Source: Gymnothorax reevesii
Taxonomy: Eukaryota > Chordata > Actinopteri > Anguilliformes > Muraenidae
Assembly: GCA_029721435.1 (NCBI GenBank)
Contig: CM056573.1
Coordinates: 73,040,001-73,104,000 of the forward strand
DNA: 64,000 nt
Reading direction: 5' to 3'
Shown here: positions 22,920-36,000 of the stretch, piece by piece
Position numbering within the stretch: the first letter of the stretch is position 1
How the letters are laid out: each line of letters begins with the position of its first letter
The notes under the pieces: model-generated
What the model was told of the DNA's origin: nothing
What the model saw: the letters and a program-made list of their open reading frames with translations, nothing else
The model's database searches: none
Program-made: the position numbers and the translations under genes

Positions 22920-23868
22920 AGACTGGAATCCACCCATACCGAGCTTTGGTCGCTCCCAACGGTCACTTGCTTATATGTCTGGCCTTAGTCGGTAGACCAG
23001 CGTTTCACTTTCAAATATTTGCACAAAATTCATGCAAGATCTGTGATTGGCTCACAGTCGCAAGGATGCCCCACTCCTTTAGACAGAATTAAAAATAAAT
23101 AAAATACCATAGCATAAGTATGGTATTTTATTATTTTTAGCAAAAAATAACCGCATTTCTAGAGTTCTGAGGATACAAGTGGACGAAGCAGACGATACGT
23201 TGGACGATGGTTTGAAAGTTTGTCAACAGACGCTTTGTGGAGTCTTCCAATCGCTATTGGGTGATCCCATTTGCTTCCTGCAAAAAAGGAATTTGGGTAA
23301 TTTTTCAAAACTCTACAGTGGCCATAAAGTCGCGCCAGGTGAAGAACAACTTTGTCCATTCAAGACATCTAATGGTGAGTAATTGATATACAAATTATAA
23401 TTTTTGAGCGGAGTATCACTTTAATCTAGCTGATACAATCATGCCCATCGAGCTATAGCGAATGCCAATTACAGTGAAATACATTATGTAATTTGAGTAT
23501 TATTTCATTTAGCCTTTATTATGCTGGGAAATCCCACTGAAATAAACAAAATGCAGATATGGCCAAACATCCTGTTCAAAACCTCACAACCACTCCAAGA
23601 GTAAATGCAAGCAAGCCACTAATCTAATTTTTAAGCTCATGTCAAATAACATTCACGAATGCCGTTGCTGGCCAGCTAACTCATATTCATTTGGTGGTTC
23701 TCGCCAAAAGGTCACCCAATCAGCCACGAGCAGAAAACATGAATATTCATATGTTCACTTCACTAGTGATGTAAGGCTAAATGCTGGTTATATGACTGAG
23801 ACCAGACTGATATCAGTCAGTGACCGCTGGGAGCAACCAGCACTTGAACTGTATGGATTCCAGGCCAA
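22920..23868. mobile_element. MITE with about 55-bp inverted repeats
   Basis: The left end ACTGGAATCCACCCATACCG and continuing TCGCTCCCAACGGTCACTTG is mirrored at the right (CAGTGACCGCTGGGAGC and TGTATGGATTCCAGG). The mirrored TGGTTATATGAC and CTTATATGTCTGGC extend the pairing. Inside, 23104-23137 forms a hairpin (AAAATACCATA / TATGGTATTTT). Open frames inside are short and unconvincing. Confidence 0.55.
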
Positions 23869-23869
23869 T

Positions 23870-25430
23870 GACACCCATAGGAGGAGCACACCAGAACGCA
23901 TGATCTGCTTTACTCGTAACACTTCTTCATGGCCCCCAGTCTGGATGACATGGATGAGAGGCCCTAGAGTTAGAGAGTGCCTGCAACCACAAGCAATGCA
24001 GTGGGACTACAAAAACCCTATCCATCAACAAGAAGCCTTGGGTTGTGCTCCATCCTCTGAAGCTGGCTGCCAGAGACCAATGGACACTGCTGTATTTCAG
24101 CTTCTGGGAAGAGATTTCTAGCAAGCTGCTGTAGCATTTGACTTTATGACCCATTTTTAAAGATGTAGAGTATAAAAAGTGTCTTTTCTGCCTTCTACTC
24201 TCATTTTGTAAAATGAATTTCATGATTACAATAGATGAAAAACACTGTTCCAGTTCAAACAAACAATTTAGCCAATACTTAATGCACAATTATTGAGCTA
24301 AGAGTAGAATGTTTTTGCATTGTAAAGCAGCTGCTCTAGTCAGACTGGCAAGAAATATTCAAGAGAAGTTTTGAAAAGCAACAGCGTCTGCTCATTTCTG
24401 TCAGTAAATCTTAGACTCACAGTTAACAGTGAACGAGAAATTTTCTGGACTACCGAAAATAGTGGCTCACAGTCACTTCCGAGTACTGGGTTCCCCCGCA
24501 CCTGAGAAAAAAACCAAAGTGAATTTAAAAAAAAAAAAAAAAATTTCCTAAAGCAATCCAAACCTTAAGAAACCACAATCCATTTTGTCTACATGGTTCA
24601 TTTGACAGTTCATTTTTTGACCATCAGGGTGTGATGACCCCCCACATTACCAGAGGCCAAATGCCCATGGAGAATAATTAAATGACCATTGAAATGCTGT
24701 ATTCACCTTCACAATCTTTTTTGATTAACAGAATACAAGCTCCTTTCAAATACTGACACTAAAATTTATAGCCTATACATTAGATTATTTCAGAGGAAGA
24801 TGGAAAAACCCAGTTAGTAATATCTGATGCTTGACTTAGAACATAGTATGTTCGTTTTATATGAGGTAAAAGGAGAAATCTTTTAGATGTTTTTGCCTGA
24901 TCACATAAGGCAATTACATATTGGAAACAAAAATGCCAGACACTGATTCAGTCATATTCATTCCTGGGCAGCATAGCAAGATGACATGTATGCATTCACT
25001 CTGACATTCCAGCTGCGAGACAATTTCTGATGTCATTGTGTAATTCAAAGACATGGACCGACAATGTGACATTCCTGCTACCTAACATTTCTAGTACTGC
25101 GTCGATTTTATGGCCTGAAAAAAAAGTTGGCAATAGGCTGCAGCATAAGGAAAAAGAAATATTCTTTAGAACATTGTGTTTAGTGTTCAATTCTTAAACC
25201 ACATTCAGCGAGAGAATATTAATCAAGAAGATGAGGCAGACAGCAGAAACCAGGCCTCATCTCTTACCCTCATCATTATTTTCTTGATAAGTTTTCAATA
25301 TTTGTTCACTGGAGTAGAAGACATCAGAGGAGAAGACACTCATAAGAACATTGCTACACCAGAAAATCTGCTTTGTGATTAAATGCCGTCTCAGCACACA
25401 GTTAACTTATTGTCTGTAATATCCATGTTA
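23870..25430. other. No recognised gene or element
   Basis: Ordinary AT-rich sequence downstream of NDUFAF7. It has an A tract at 24526-24543, and a 160-codon open frame ending at 24121 is mostly MITE sequence. Nothing else was identified. Confidence 0.5.
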
Positions 25431-25438
25431 TGCTCATT

Positions 25439-25726
25439 TTACAGTGGCAACGTTTCCCAAATAAAAGCTTCACACTCACATCCAATAGGTTTTGCAAGTG
25501 CTGTAGGTTCAAAACCATGACAGAGTATTGACCACCAGAGGATAGTATAGTCTTTCAAAAGCACTGGTTCCGCCTGAAAGGTAGTTGCTGTCGTAGAAGA
25601 ACAAAAGTGTCCAGCCGCCTCCCCAGCCAGCCCCTGAAATGCTTTTCCCGCCATGAACTGTGCAGGGATGCCGTCCAGATAGAGCAGGCAGAGGGTTAGG
25701 ATTGTTGGCCTCACCAGTGGCGCCAA
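25439..25726 (-). other. Unidentified GC-richer block, open in all three minus frames
   Basis: About 290 bp that is richer in GC than its surroundings and open on the minus strand in more than one frame: one reads MAPLVRPTILTLCLLYLDGI, another LLFFYDSNYLSGGTSAFERL. I do not recognise any of these. On the plus strand CAGTGGCGCCAAGATG at 25718 resembles a tRNA-Lys primer-binding site, but no LTR was found. It could be an exon of an unknown downstream gene, part of the NDUFAF7 3' region, or a repeat. Confidence 0.25.
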
Positions 25727-25807
25727 GATGTGACTCTGGGAATGTATATTAGCATTTACACATAATAAAATTGATACAACACTCTTGAATTAGAGTTTCA
25801 CTTTTCT

Positions 25808-25813
25808 TTTATT
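25808..25813 (-). promoter_or_regulatory. Candidate polyadenylation signal for NDUFAF7
   Basis: Read on the minus strand this is AATAAA, about 1.0 kb after the NDUFAF7 stop. It is the nearest canonical hexamer I noticed downstream of the last exon. AATAAA occurs often in AT-rich DNA, so this is only a candidate. Confidence 0.25.
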
Positions 25814-26101
25814 ATTCACCAAACTGTTTAAATAACCCTGCTTCTTGCGCGTCAACAAAATTTATGTACAATAATACATCACGTCTTGGCGATAAAACCA
25901 AACCGATAAGTGAGTACATCGTCTTCAGCATGATCCGACTCTCTGACCACTGAACATTTCTTCACATTTTGCAGTGCAGCAGCAAGTTGGATTTAAGCAG
26001 CACGGCAGCAACAACTAGTACCTGGAGATCCCACAGTGGTCTCGTGGGCAAGAGAAAAGTCTTGTGGGTGAAGCTCTAGCCAAAACTTGAGCACTTCTCC
26101 T

Positions 26102-26126
26102 AATACATCAAATCACACACACACAC
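26102..26126. repeat. Short (AC)n run
   Basis: About seven AC units, in the presumed 3' region of NDUFAF7. Confidence 0.8.
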
Positions 26127-26839
26127 TCAAAATTGAAGAATACAGGAAAAATGGATACAGTAAAAAAACAGGGCACAAAATGAATGTGGTACAACAATGG
26201 GTTCTTTTTTTATCTACCAAGGTTAGGATAATGCAAGGCATTTTTTTGTTAATCTGACTGGCCTCAGCTGTCTCTGCGTAAAAATGTTTTCAGCGGTTCC
26301 CTCTTAGATTGTTCAACATGTAGACCAGATCAATGAATAAATAACCACCGTCGTAGCCAATCACTGAATGACTTCACGTGGTTTGATCGTTCGGTTCACT
26401 GCTCAAATGGATTAATACACACTTGCTACCTGTACCTTGGAAACAATGCCTTCCTGGAGCAGATTTCTGTGTGAAAGTGCCACGCTTCAAACTATTAGCC
26501 TTCACCAACAGAGGGACAACCCATAATGCAACACAAAGGCATCCATTTTCATCTCATTTGCAAACAAAACATGCTCAGGTGCTTACATGTTCTTTCCCCA
26601 GGTGATCCAGGTACCTCCAGCAGTCCAAATGCATTTAGCCCAGGGACTACAGATGAAAATTTGTCTCACTGGCTAATTCAGACAAACCCACCAGAAACGT
26701 TAATTTACACTATCCGCATCAAACTTGTCAATTAAATGATTCAAGGGTGTCAACTAATGGCACACATTGAAGGCAGATAGGTTTACCTTCATGGGCTGAG
26801 AGAGGGGCGAGTAATGCCCCTTGATGGGCTGGCTTGGGC

Positions 26840-27034
26840 TCAAAGTTTCATTTCGCTGAATCCAGCAACAGGGAGAGGTGCCCTGTTCCTCAAAGGAGGC
26901 GGGGCAAGCCGGTTGTGGTTCAGCAGGGCAAAAAACTTGAATCGGTCACCCATTTTAGAGCAGTTCATCAGCATATCAAACCCTCGCATCAGCTGCGCCC
27001 GGGTCGAGTCGTCTGGGCTGTTCCGCAGCAGAAC
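26840..27034 (-). CDS. ndufaf7: NDUFAF7 terminal coding exon
   Basis: Acceptor TATCTCCCAG (to 27035). The 195 nt encode [20 protein letters not shown], then [20 protein letters not shown], then the tail ending VAGFSEMKL and a TGA at 26842-26840. It lines up with the C-terminus of human NDUFAF7 (QGYDMLMNPKKMGERFNFFALL...VAGFSEL). The tail between residues 40 and 55 of the exon is shorter than in human. A Tc1-like element begins about 120 bp upstream in the intron. Confidence 0.96.
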   Translation of the reverse strand, partial: VLLRNSPDDSTRAQLMRGFDMLMNCSKMGDRFKFFALLNHNRLAPPPLRNRAPLPVAGFSEMKL

Positions 27035-30000
27035 CTGGGAGATACCAAAACTGTGTGAGATGCTTTTATTTGAAGAGCACAAAGGAAAAAACGGTCAGAG
27101 TCCAAATTTTGCATTTTTTCAATATTTTGTATATTACATGTTTTTATAATAATATAGAATTCTGAAATAGTTGGGACATAGAGTAAATTGTGAATAAAAT
27201 CACAACGCAATGACTTTCAAATCACACTAGCCAGTCTTATATTCATAATAGAACAGAGATAACGTGGCAAACGTTGAAAGTGAGAAATTATAAAATTTTG
27301 TCCAAAAAATGAGCTCATTTCAAATACGATGGCTGCTACAGGTCTCAAAAAAGTTGGGACAGGGGCCTGTTTGCCATGGAGTAGCATCCCCTCTTCTTTC
27401 TAACATTGAGTGGAGGCGTCTGGGCTAAAGTTTAGCCATAGGAATTTGATCCCACTCTAGTTCAATACAGGCTTCCAGCTGCTGGAGAGTTTTGGGTCTC
27501 CTTTGACAGACTTTTCGTCTAATTACGCGCCAAATGTTCTCAATCAATGAAAGATCAGGGCTACAGGCAGGCCAGTTCAGCACATGGACTCTTCTACTAA
27601 AAAGCGATGCTGTTATAATAGCTGCAGTAAGTGGTGTCCTGCTGAAATACAGAAGGCCTTCCCTGGAATGGATATTGTCTAGGGGGGAGCATATGTTGCT
27701 CTAAAACCTTTATATATCTTTCAGCATTCATGGTGCTTTTTAAAACATGCAAGTGTCCCACACCATAGGCACTAATGCATCCCCATACCATCAGAGATGC
27801 TGGCTTTTGAACAGAACGCTGATAACAGGAGGGGTGGTCTTTCTCCTCTTTAGCCCGGAGGACATGACGCCCATGATATCCAACAATAATGTCAATAATA
27901 ATTAAACAATAATTTGGACTCGCCTGGCCACAGGACACTTTGCCACTTAGCTACAGTCCATTTTAAGTGAGCCTTGGCCCACAGAACACGGCGGCACTTC
28001 TGGATCATCCTCAATGGCTTCCTTTTTGCATAATATTTTGCATGAGATTTAGGTGGCATCTGTGGATGGCACGGTGGACTGTGTTTACAGATGGTGGTTT
28101 CTTGAAGTATTCCTGGGCCCATTTAGTAATGTCAATGACAGAATCATGCCAGTGAGTGATGCAGTGGCGTCTGAGGGCCCGAAGATCACGGGCATCCAAT
28201 AAAGGTCTTCGGCCTTGTCCCTTACGCATAGAGATTTTTCCAAGTTTCTCTGAATCTTTTGATGATGTTATGCACTGTCGATGATGAGACCTTCATTTGT
28301 AATTTGACGTTGAGGAAAACTGTTTTTCAAGTATTCCACAATTTTTTAACGCAAGCCTTCACAGGTTGGATAGCCGCTGGCCATCTTTACTTCTGAAAGA
28401 CTTTGCTTCTCTAAGACATCCCTTTTACAGCCAATCATGTTACACACCTGGTATACCATATTGGTATGCCCAACTATAATCTCTCAGGACATTACTCACA
28501 TTGAACATGTTGCAGCTAACGATATATACTGATGGACTTTAGAAACTTTTAAGTCCGACTAGACAGAAATAGTATAGTTGGGTTAGTTGAACTTTTATTA
28601 GATGATTACATAATTGATATGCAGTTTTCTTTGAGTAAGGAGACACAACATGCTTGAGGTCATGACCTTGTTTGTGTCTGTAGTGCAGGATTTGAGGAAT
28701 TAGTGATGTAACCTCATCCGGCTTCACTGATCACAATTGCAATGTTGTCAAATGCCTTAAAACTATCCTTGAGGTCATTAAGGCCAGAACCCAAGAGCAT
28801 TTGTTCAAAGACACTATGTGCGCCATGCCTTGCCTTTCCAGACCCCAAGGGGATCAACCCACTGGGCTGTGGATGGCTGGATCATCCCAAAATCGCATCA
28901 CCCAGCATTTTGGGGTAAGCCAACTCACAGTCTCTAACCTTGTGGCTCATTACCAGGAGACTAGAAGCACTAACGATTGACCCCGACACAGTCAGCCTAG
29001 GGTCACGACCCCAGCCCAGGACAAACAGATCCGCCTCGTCCGCCACAGAGATTGGTTTCGAACCTGCACCAGGACGGCTCAGAAGACCCCAGGAATCCAC
29101 AGACCAAGGATCAGCAGAAGAACAGTGAGTCGCTGACTTGCAGAGTGGGATCAGAGCCCACAGGGCATATGTTGGAATGCAGCTTGATGCATGGCACAGG
29201 GCTACCAGACTTCGTTGGGCTGAAGAATATGGTCAGAGACAAGTCCCCAACTGATTCTGGAGGAATGTTGTCTTCAGTGATGAGTCCAGATTTTGACTGT
29301 ACAGACATGATGGAAGACAGGGGGTCTACAGACGACGTGGTGAGAGATACGCAGCCCCCTGCATTGCTGAGACAGATCGCTTTGGAGGAGGCTAGGTGAT
29401 GGTCTGGGGTGCCATTCGGTGCAGCTGGAGGTCCGACCTGGTCATAGTCAATGGAAATCTTAATGCAGCCCGCTACTGTGACCTTGTCATCAGACCACAA
29501 CTCATGCCTTTACATCACAGAGCACCTTAAGGTCACGTTCATGCAAGACAACGCACGACCTCACTCAGCATGTGACCCAGCAGCTCCTGGCCCAGAATGG
29601 TGTGCGAGTCATGGAATAGCTACCTTTTTACCCCTACATGAAGTGCATCGAGCATGTGTGGGACCTGTTGGAACAGCGGGTTGGGCAACGCACTCCAGCA
29701 CCTAGGACGAGGGCGGAGGCCGAAGAAGCCCTTCTCCAGGAGTGGCAGGCCATTACCCAGCAACAGCTCAACAGAATGGTGCTGTACATGCTAAGACAAC
29801 TGATGTGGCTTTGTTTCAGGCACGTGGCAGTCACACTCTGTACAGAGATTGGAGTTGATCTTGTCATTGTTGACTCTTTTGTCGTTCTTTTTTGTTGATG
29901 TTACCTGACATTTTGTTGAAGTTGTTGTTATGGGTAAAGTCAATAAATGGTGAGAAATTTGAATCCGAGTTTGGCTACAATTCTGGTTATAAGTTTTTAA

Positions 30001-33000
30001 AGTCCATCAGTATAATTAATTGAGAAGATGTCTTTTCACAGACAGGGAAAAGGCGGTATTTTACGTTTCCTCCAGTTCGGCACGACTGTACGAAAAGTGC
30101 CTCAACTATGGCGGGTTTAACTTAAGTAGGCAGCGGTTGTACACGCCTTTAACATTTTCAATCAGCATTTTATATTATGTACGACCAATGAGTGAGTTCT
30201 GGGGATCATAGGAAATCTATACGGATTTTTCTATATCCCGTCTGAGTGGGGAGTGGTACAACGAAATTGAAGTCGGGTTGTTGTTGACTGAAGAAGATAA
30301 GATGCCAATTTTGAACGCATTTTAATGTCGGCTGGGCTTACAAACTTTAAAAAATTAAAATAAAACAAGAGTTGTCAGAAAGACAACAAAGCTCGCCGGG
30401 GGGCAAGGTTAAAGTTTTTCTGCACGTGGACGCCGGGGGTAAGACGATAGCTCTCCGGACATTCGTCCCGGCGAGCTAAAAATAAACTAGCCATAAGTTT
30501 GCATGTTGTCAGCCGTAGTGTTTATTTTTGACACACTGGCTGTGAGATGCAGTTGTGCATAATGCATATGTAAGTCCCTACGGATGTCTTGTATTGAGTT
30601 TTCACTTCTGATTTCTCCACTAAATTGCTGCCATGAAGCTAGGCCATTTTCCTTCAAAGCAAAAGTGGGTTTGCTACAGAGAATGTAATCAAAGTCGCTA
30701 AATCAGCGTTCACATGAGGAGTGAAGTGAGTTGAGGGTCACAGAGATGTAAAACTATCTGCTATTCATTATAGAGAGTGCATCACATTATGTATTTAAGT
30801 AGCTTTAACATTACATCCTCATTGATAACCAGGCAAAATTAAACTTGTCCGTCAACAGTAATTGAGTGTCAACAGAACGTTAGCGTTCTTAATGCTGGCT
30901 TAAATTAGCCTTAATAATTTGGCCAGTCAATGCCCGGTTTTATTGGCTAGTTAGTCTGTTTTAATATTATAGCTAGATGGCGTTGCACATCAGTATTACT
31001 GGTTTACCAATTTATGGCCAGTGAAATTGATTGATATTGCTAACTTCAGCTCAGTAATCTAGGTAGCTTTAGGCTAGCGTGACGGATCACGATAGCCAAC
31101 ATTAATTTGAAGTATTCTAATAATAACCGTTAGCTGGGCTAACGTTGACAAGTTATCAGCTGTGAAGTTAGATCGCCAGTGGCTTATAATTAGCAATATA
31201 TTCATTAATTTGATTTGTGTATCTATCTGTCTTTACTACAACCAGTGCATTGTCTCCCCACATCCACCAAAAAATGTCACTCTGTATTGGAAAGCTGAGC
31301 CACTGATCCTTCCATTGCTATACTAAGATAAAGACAATACATGTAAAGTATTTTCATTAACTTTCTTAGTTCTGTACTGCTTTTAAAACCCCCAAAAACC
31401 CCCCCGGGTCAGATTGATCTGAATAGTACATGAGATTCGTAAAAGTGGACCGAACACAAAGGTTAAAGGAAAAGAAAACCCTTTTTCTAGCTCTTACCCA
31501 AAAAAAACTACGTTCTTCTCATTCCATAAATATTTGCCACAAATGTTTGCGATTTTTATGTACCACGTAATCAAACCTCAAACCTCTGAAATACAACTAA
31601 TTAGCACAGGTTCATGAATGCTGCCATTTATATACACTGCCCTCCATAATTAATGGCACTCCTAGTTTAGATGTGATCTATAGCTTCTAATAAATTCAGT
31701 TTTTTTTTCTAAATAATATTGGACCACAATGGAAAAAGAGGTAAGTCCAACCTTTATTTCAAGTGCATTTATTCAGCGGTAAAAAAATCCCACATTAAGA
31801 AATAATTCTTTTACATAAAATCATGTGTGCCACAATTATTAGCACCCTTGATGCTAATACTTTGTACAACCCTCTTTTGCCAACAAAACAGCCCCTAATC
31901 CTCTCCTATAATGTTTCACAAGATGGGAGAATAAGGAAAGGGGGATCTTCGACCATTCCACTTTGCACAATCTCTCTATATGATCCAGCAACCTGGGTCC
32001 TCTCCTCTGCACTCTCCTCTTCAGCTCACTCTATAGGTTTTCAAATGGGGGTGAGGTCTGGGGACTGAGATGGCCATGGAATGAGCTTTATTCTGTGTCT
32101 GGTGGACCATTTCTGTGTAGATTTGGCCACATGTTTAGGGTCATTATCTTGCTGAAAGACCCAGTGGCGACCCACCTTCAGCTTTCGGGCAGAGGCCACC
32201 AGATTTTGATTTAAAATGTCCTGGTATTTCAACGCGTTCATGATGACCTGCGCCCCAACAAGGTTCCCTGGGCCTCTGGAAGAGAAACAGGCCAACAGCA
32301 TCACCGATCCTCCCCCATACTTCCCAGTGGGCATGAGGTGCTTTACTGCATACTCATCTTTTGTGTTCCGCCAGACCCACTTCGAGTGTTTGTTGCCAAA
32401 AAGCTCTATCTTGGTCTCACCTGACCAAAGCACACAGTCCCAGTTGAAGTCCCAGTACCGCTCACCGAACTCCAGACGTTTGCGTTTATGACTGAGAGTG
32501 AGAAAAGGTTTTTCTGGGCGTGCCTCCCAAGCAGCTTGGTGGCATGTAGATTGTGCCTGATGGTTGTTTTGGAGACTTTGTGACCCCAAGATGCTACCAT
32601 TTGTTGCAATTCTATAACAGTGAGCTTTGGAGAATTTTTATTTCTCTTACCATCCTCCTCACTGTGTGTGTGGCAAAATAGCCTTGCGTCCTCATCCAGG
32701 CTTATTTACCACTGTTTCAGTTGTTTTAAACTTCTTAATGATTCCTCTGACAGTAGATATGGGCAGGTGCAGGCGAGTGGCTATTTTCTGGTAGCCATTG
32801 CCTGACTTGTGAAAGTTGACACACATCTGCCTTACTTGAATGGTGTGTTCCTTTGTCTTTCCCATGTTGAAGAGTGGATAAGAGAAATGGCCTCTGTGTC
32901 ACGTCATGTTTATACCAGAGGGAAACAGGAAGTGATGAATTACTAATTAAATGTTCCTAGATACTCTGATCAACTTTTAAAATAATGTAGAAATGACAGA

Positions 33001-36000
33001 AATACTGAAATTACATTTATTTCCGAGGAACTGTTAGGGGTGCCAATAATTGTGTAACAGGTATATTAGGAAAAATAATTACTTCTTAGTCAGGGATTTT
33101 TTTTCCCCCTTAAAATTCAAATGAGTTGAAGGTTACATTTTTCTACAATTTTCAGTGTGAGAGTATGCTTCTGCAATAAAAATTTAATTTATTTAAGGCT
33201 TTTAACACATCTTAACCGGGGTGCCAATAATTATGGAGGGCGCTGTATTTTAGCCAATCCAAAAATACTTTGTGTGGCAATGTCCCGGATGTTTTGACGC
33301 ACTTGGCCACCAAGAAATCCGCTGATCTACATAAAGTGTGTAAAAATTAGTCTTGATTATCACTCCAGCTGTAGCTTCATTTTATGTCGAATGATCAAGG
33401 TCAGATATATACCAATAATTATGAGAACCTGAGAGACAAAATCAGTGGTAATGCCGCTGAGTGCAGCTGTTGATTGCTCCAAAAAAAACAGGAAACTTGG
33501 ACCTACCTGTGGGCATAAGCTTGCAGTGAATTCCCTTGGTGAAGACTGACTTGATAAGATATAGGTGTCCACAGAATATCCCTTTATAACAGCTAGTGCT
33601 AGCTAATTGAAAATCAACTTCCTTTCCAATTATAGTAATAATCCATTGGCAATTAAGGACACGACTTATCTCCCCCATGCAATCAAACAGTGATGAAATA
33701 ATGGGGTTAATTCAGTCCAGGAAAAGAATTTACTCAAAAATAGGCCCTGAAAATTCTGTGCTACCTTTTCCGCACATCATGTGATTTAACTTGCGCATCC
33801 TGATTTTTCAATTGTTTAAATGAAAGACCATTTGAAACAACTTTATGCAATTTCATAGCTCCCAGCCCCTTGTATGTTTAGGTCAATTTACAAGAAAATT
33901 CATTGAGTCAAAAAAAAAAAATGTTCCAGATGATGGATGAAATACTATGCCAACAGCCTATTGGCTCATAAAGCCAGTAACCTAATAATATTCTGGACGA
34001 CGGGCAAAAAACGACATTAGCTTATCTGCCCATTGGGCCAGTAAGCTAAAAATAAAGACCACTGCAATCCTTTGACCGTTATAATCAAGCCTAGAGAGCC
34101 ATTTACTTCACTTGCAAAAAGAATTAACAAGCAGAACATATTAATTTGACTTTTAGGCATTCTTGTGCAGCTAAGGCCCACCTGTAGACGCACGTCGATA
34201 CCCATGTTCTGCAAGAACGTGCACTGGGCGATGGGGCCAAAGCAGGCAACCTTCTCCCCAGCAAGCCTCCTCAGGTAATTGAAGTCCACATCGGCCGTGA
34301 GATCCGCTGTACCAGGAGCTGATAGGACATCATGGGGTTCATGACCCCGAAAAGCCTTTGAGAAAGAAAACACTTGCCAAATGCTTAAAACGGACAAGCA
34401 AAACCACCCTTCAACTACACTGGAGAAAATACAAGCCCAATTCCAAAAAGGTTGGGATGCTATATAATATGTAAATAATAAAAACAGAATGCAATGATTT
34501 GCAGATGTCATAAACCCACATTTAATTCACAATAGAACATACACGAAATATCAGATGTTGAAAGTGAGAAATTTTACCATTTAATGAAAAATATTAGCTC
34601 ATTTTGAATTTGATGGCAGTACACATCTCAAAAAAGTTTGGACAGGGGCAACAAAAGTGGTACTAATAAAAAACAGCTGAAGGAGCATTTTGTATCTAAA
34701 TAGGTTAATTGGCAACAGGTCAGCAACGGGCCAGGGAATGAGAAGAGCATTTCAGTGAGACAGAGTCTCTCAGAAGTAAAGATGGACAGAGGTTCACCAA
34801 TCTGCAAAAAACGTGCATCTAATTTTAAAAAAAATGTTCCTAAATGTAAAATTGCATAGACTTTGAATATCCCACCATCTACTGTACATCATATCAATAA
34901 AAAGATTCAGAGAATCTAGAGAAATCTTTGTGTGCAAGGGACAAGGCCAATGTTGGACATTCTGGATCTTCGGGCTCTCAGGTAGCACTTCATTAAGCAC
35001 AGGCATGATTCTGCACTGGATTTCAGTGCATTAGCTCAGGAACATTTCCAGAAATCACTGTCTGTGAACACAGGTTCCTGTACAATCCACAAATGCCAAT
35101 TAAATCAAAATATCATGCAAAGAAGAATCCTTATGTGAACACAATCCAGAAACGCAGCCATCTTCTCTGGGCCGAAGCTCTTTTAAAATGAACTGAGGCA
35201 AAATGGAAAACTGTACTGTGGTCAGATAAATCAAAATTTGAAATTCTTTTTGGAAACCACGGACACTATGCTGTGCGGACTAAAGATGAGAGAGACTATG
35301 CAGCTTTTCATCAGCGCACAGTTCGAAAGCTTACATCTCTGATGGTATCGGGTAGCATTTGTGTCAATGGCATGGGCACCTTGCAGATCTGGAAAGGCAC
35401 TATCAATGAACAACATATGATCCCATCCAGACAACATCTCTTTCAGGGAAGGAATGGCATATTTCAGCAAGACTATGCTGAAACACATACTGCCTCCATC
35501 ACAACAGCATGGCTTCGCAGTAAAAGAGTCTGTGTGCTGAACTGGCCTGCCTGCAGTCCAGAACTTTCACCATAAGGAAACATTTTGGCGCAACAAAAAA
35601 TCTGGTAAAGAAGACCCAGGAATGTTCAGCAGCTAGAATCCCACATTAGAGAAAAGTGGGACAACAGCCTCCTTCCAAAACTCCAGCAATTGGTCTCACT
35701 TCCCAGACATTTACAGAATTTTGTTAAAGGGGAATGGAAACATCAGGAAACTGCAAGCCCAAAAGATTTGTCTAGTTGAAACATATAATATTGTCAAGTA
35801 AGAGCTCTTAGTATAATATATCATGGCCATTAGAGCTGTTCAAAAATACCGCTACAGCCTTTCCTTGCTGTGACCATTTTAATCGCTGGTCTGCATGACG
35901 TCATTAGATGTACAGGCACACAGTACGAAAAATGGGTCATGCACAGGGCTGGATCCAGAACTCAAAATTAGGGGGCAAATCCATCCCTTTATTGACAACA

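Noticed and set aside
23639..24121. 160-codon plus-strand open frame
   Set aside because: Its first half is the right inverted repeat of a MITE, and the second half has no recognisable motif.
25718..25735. Primer-binding-site-like word TGGCGCCAAGATG
   Set aside because: No LTR ends, polypurine tract or gag/pol were found nearby, so an LTR element cannot be supported.
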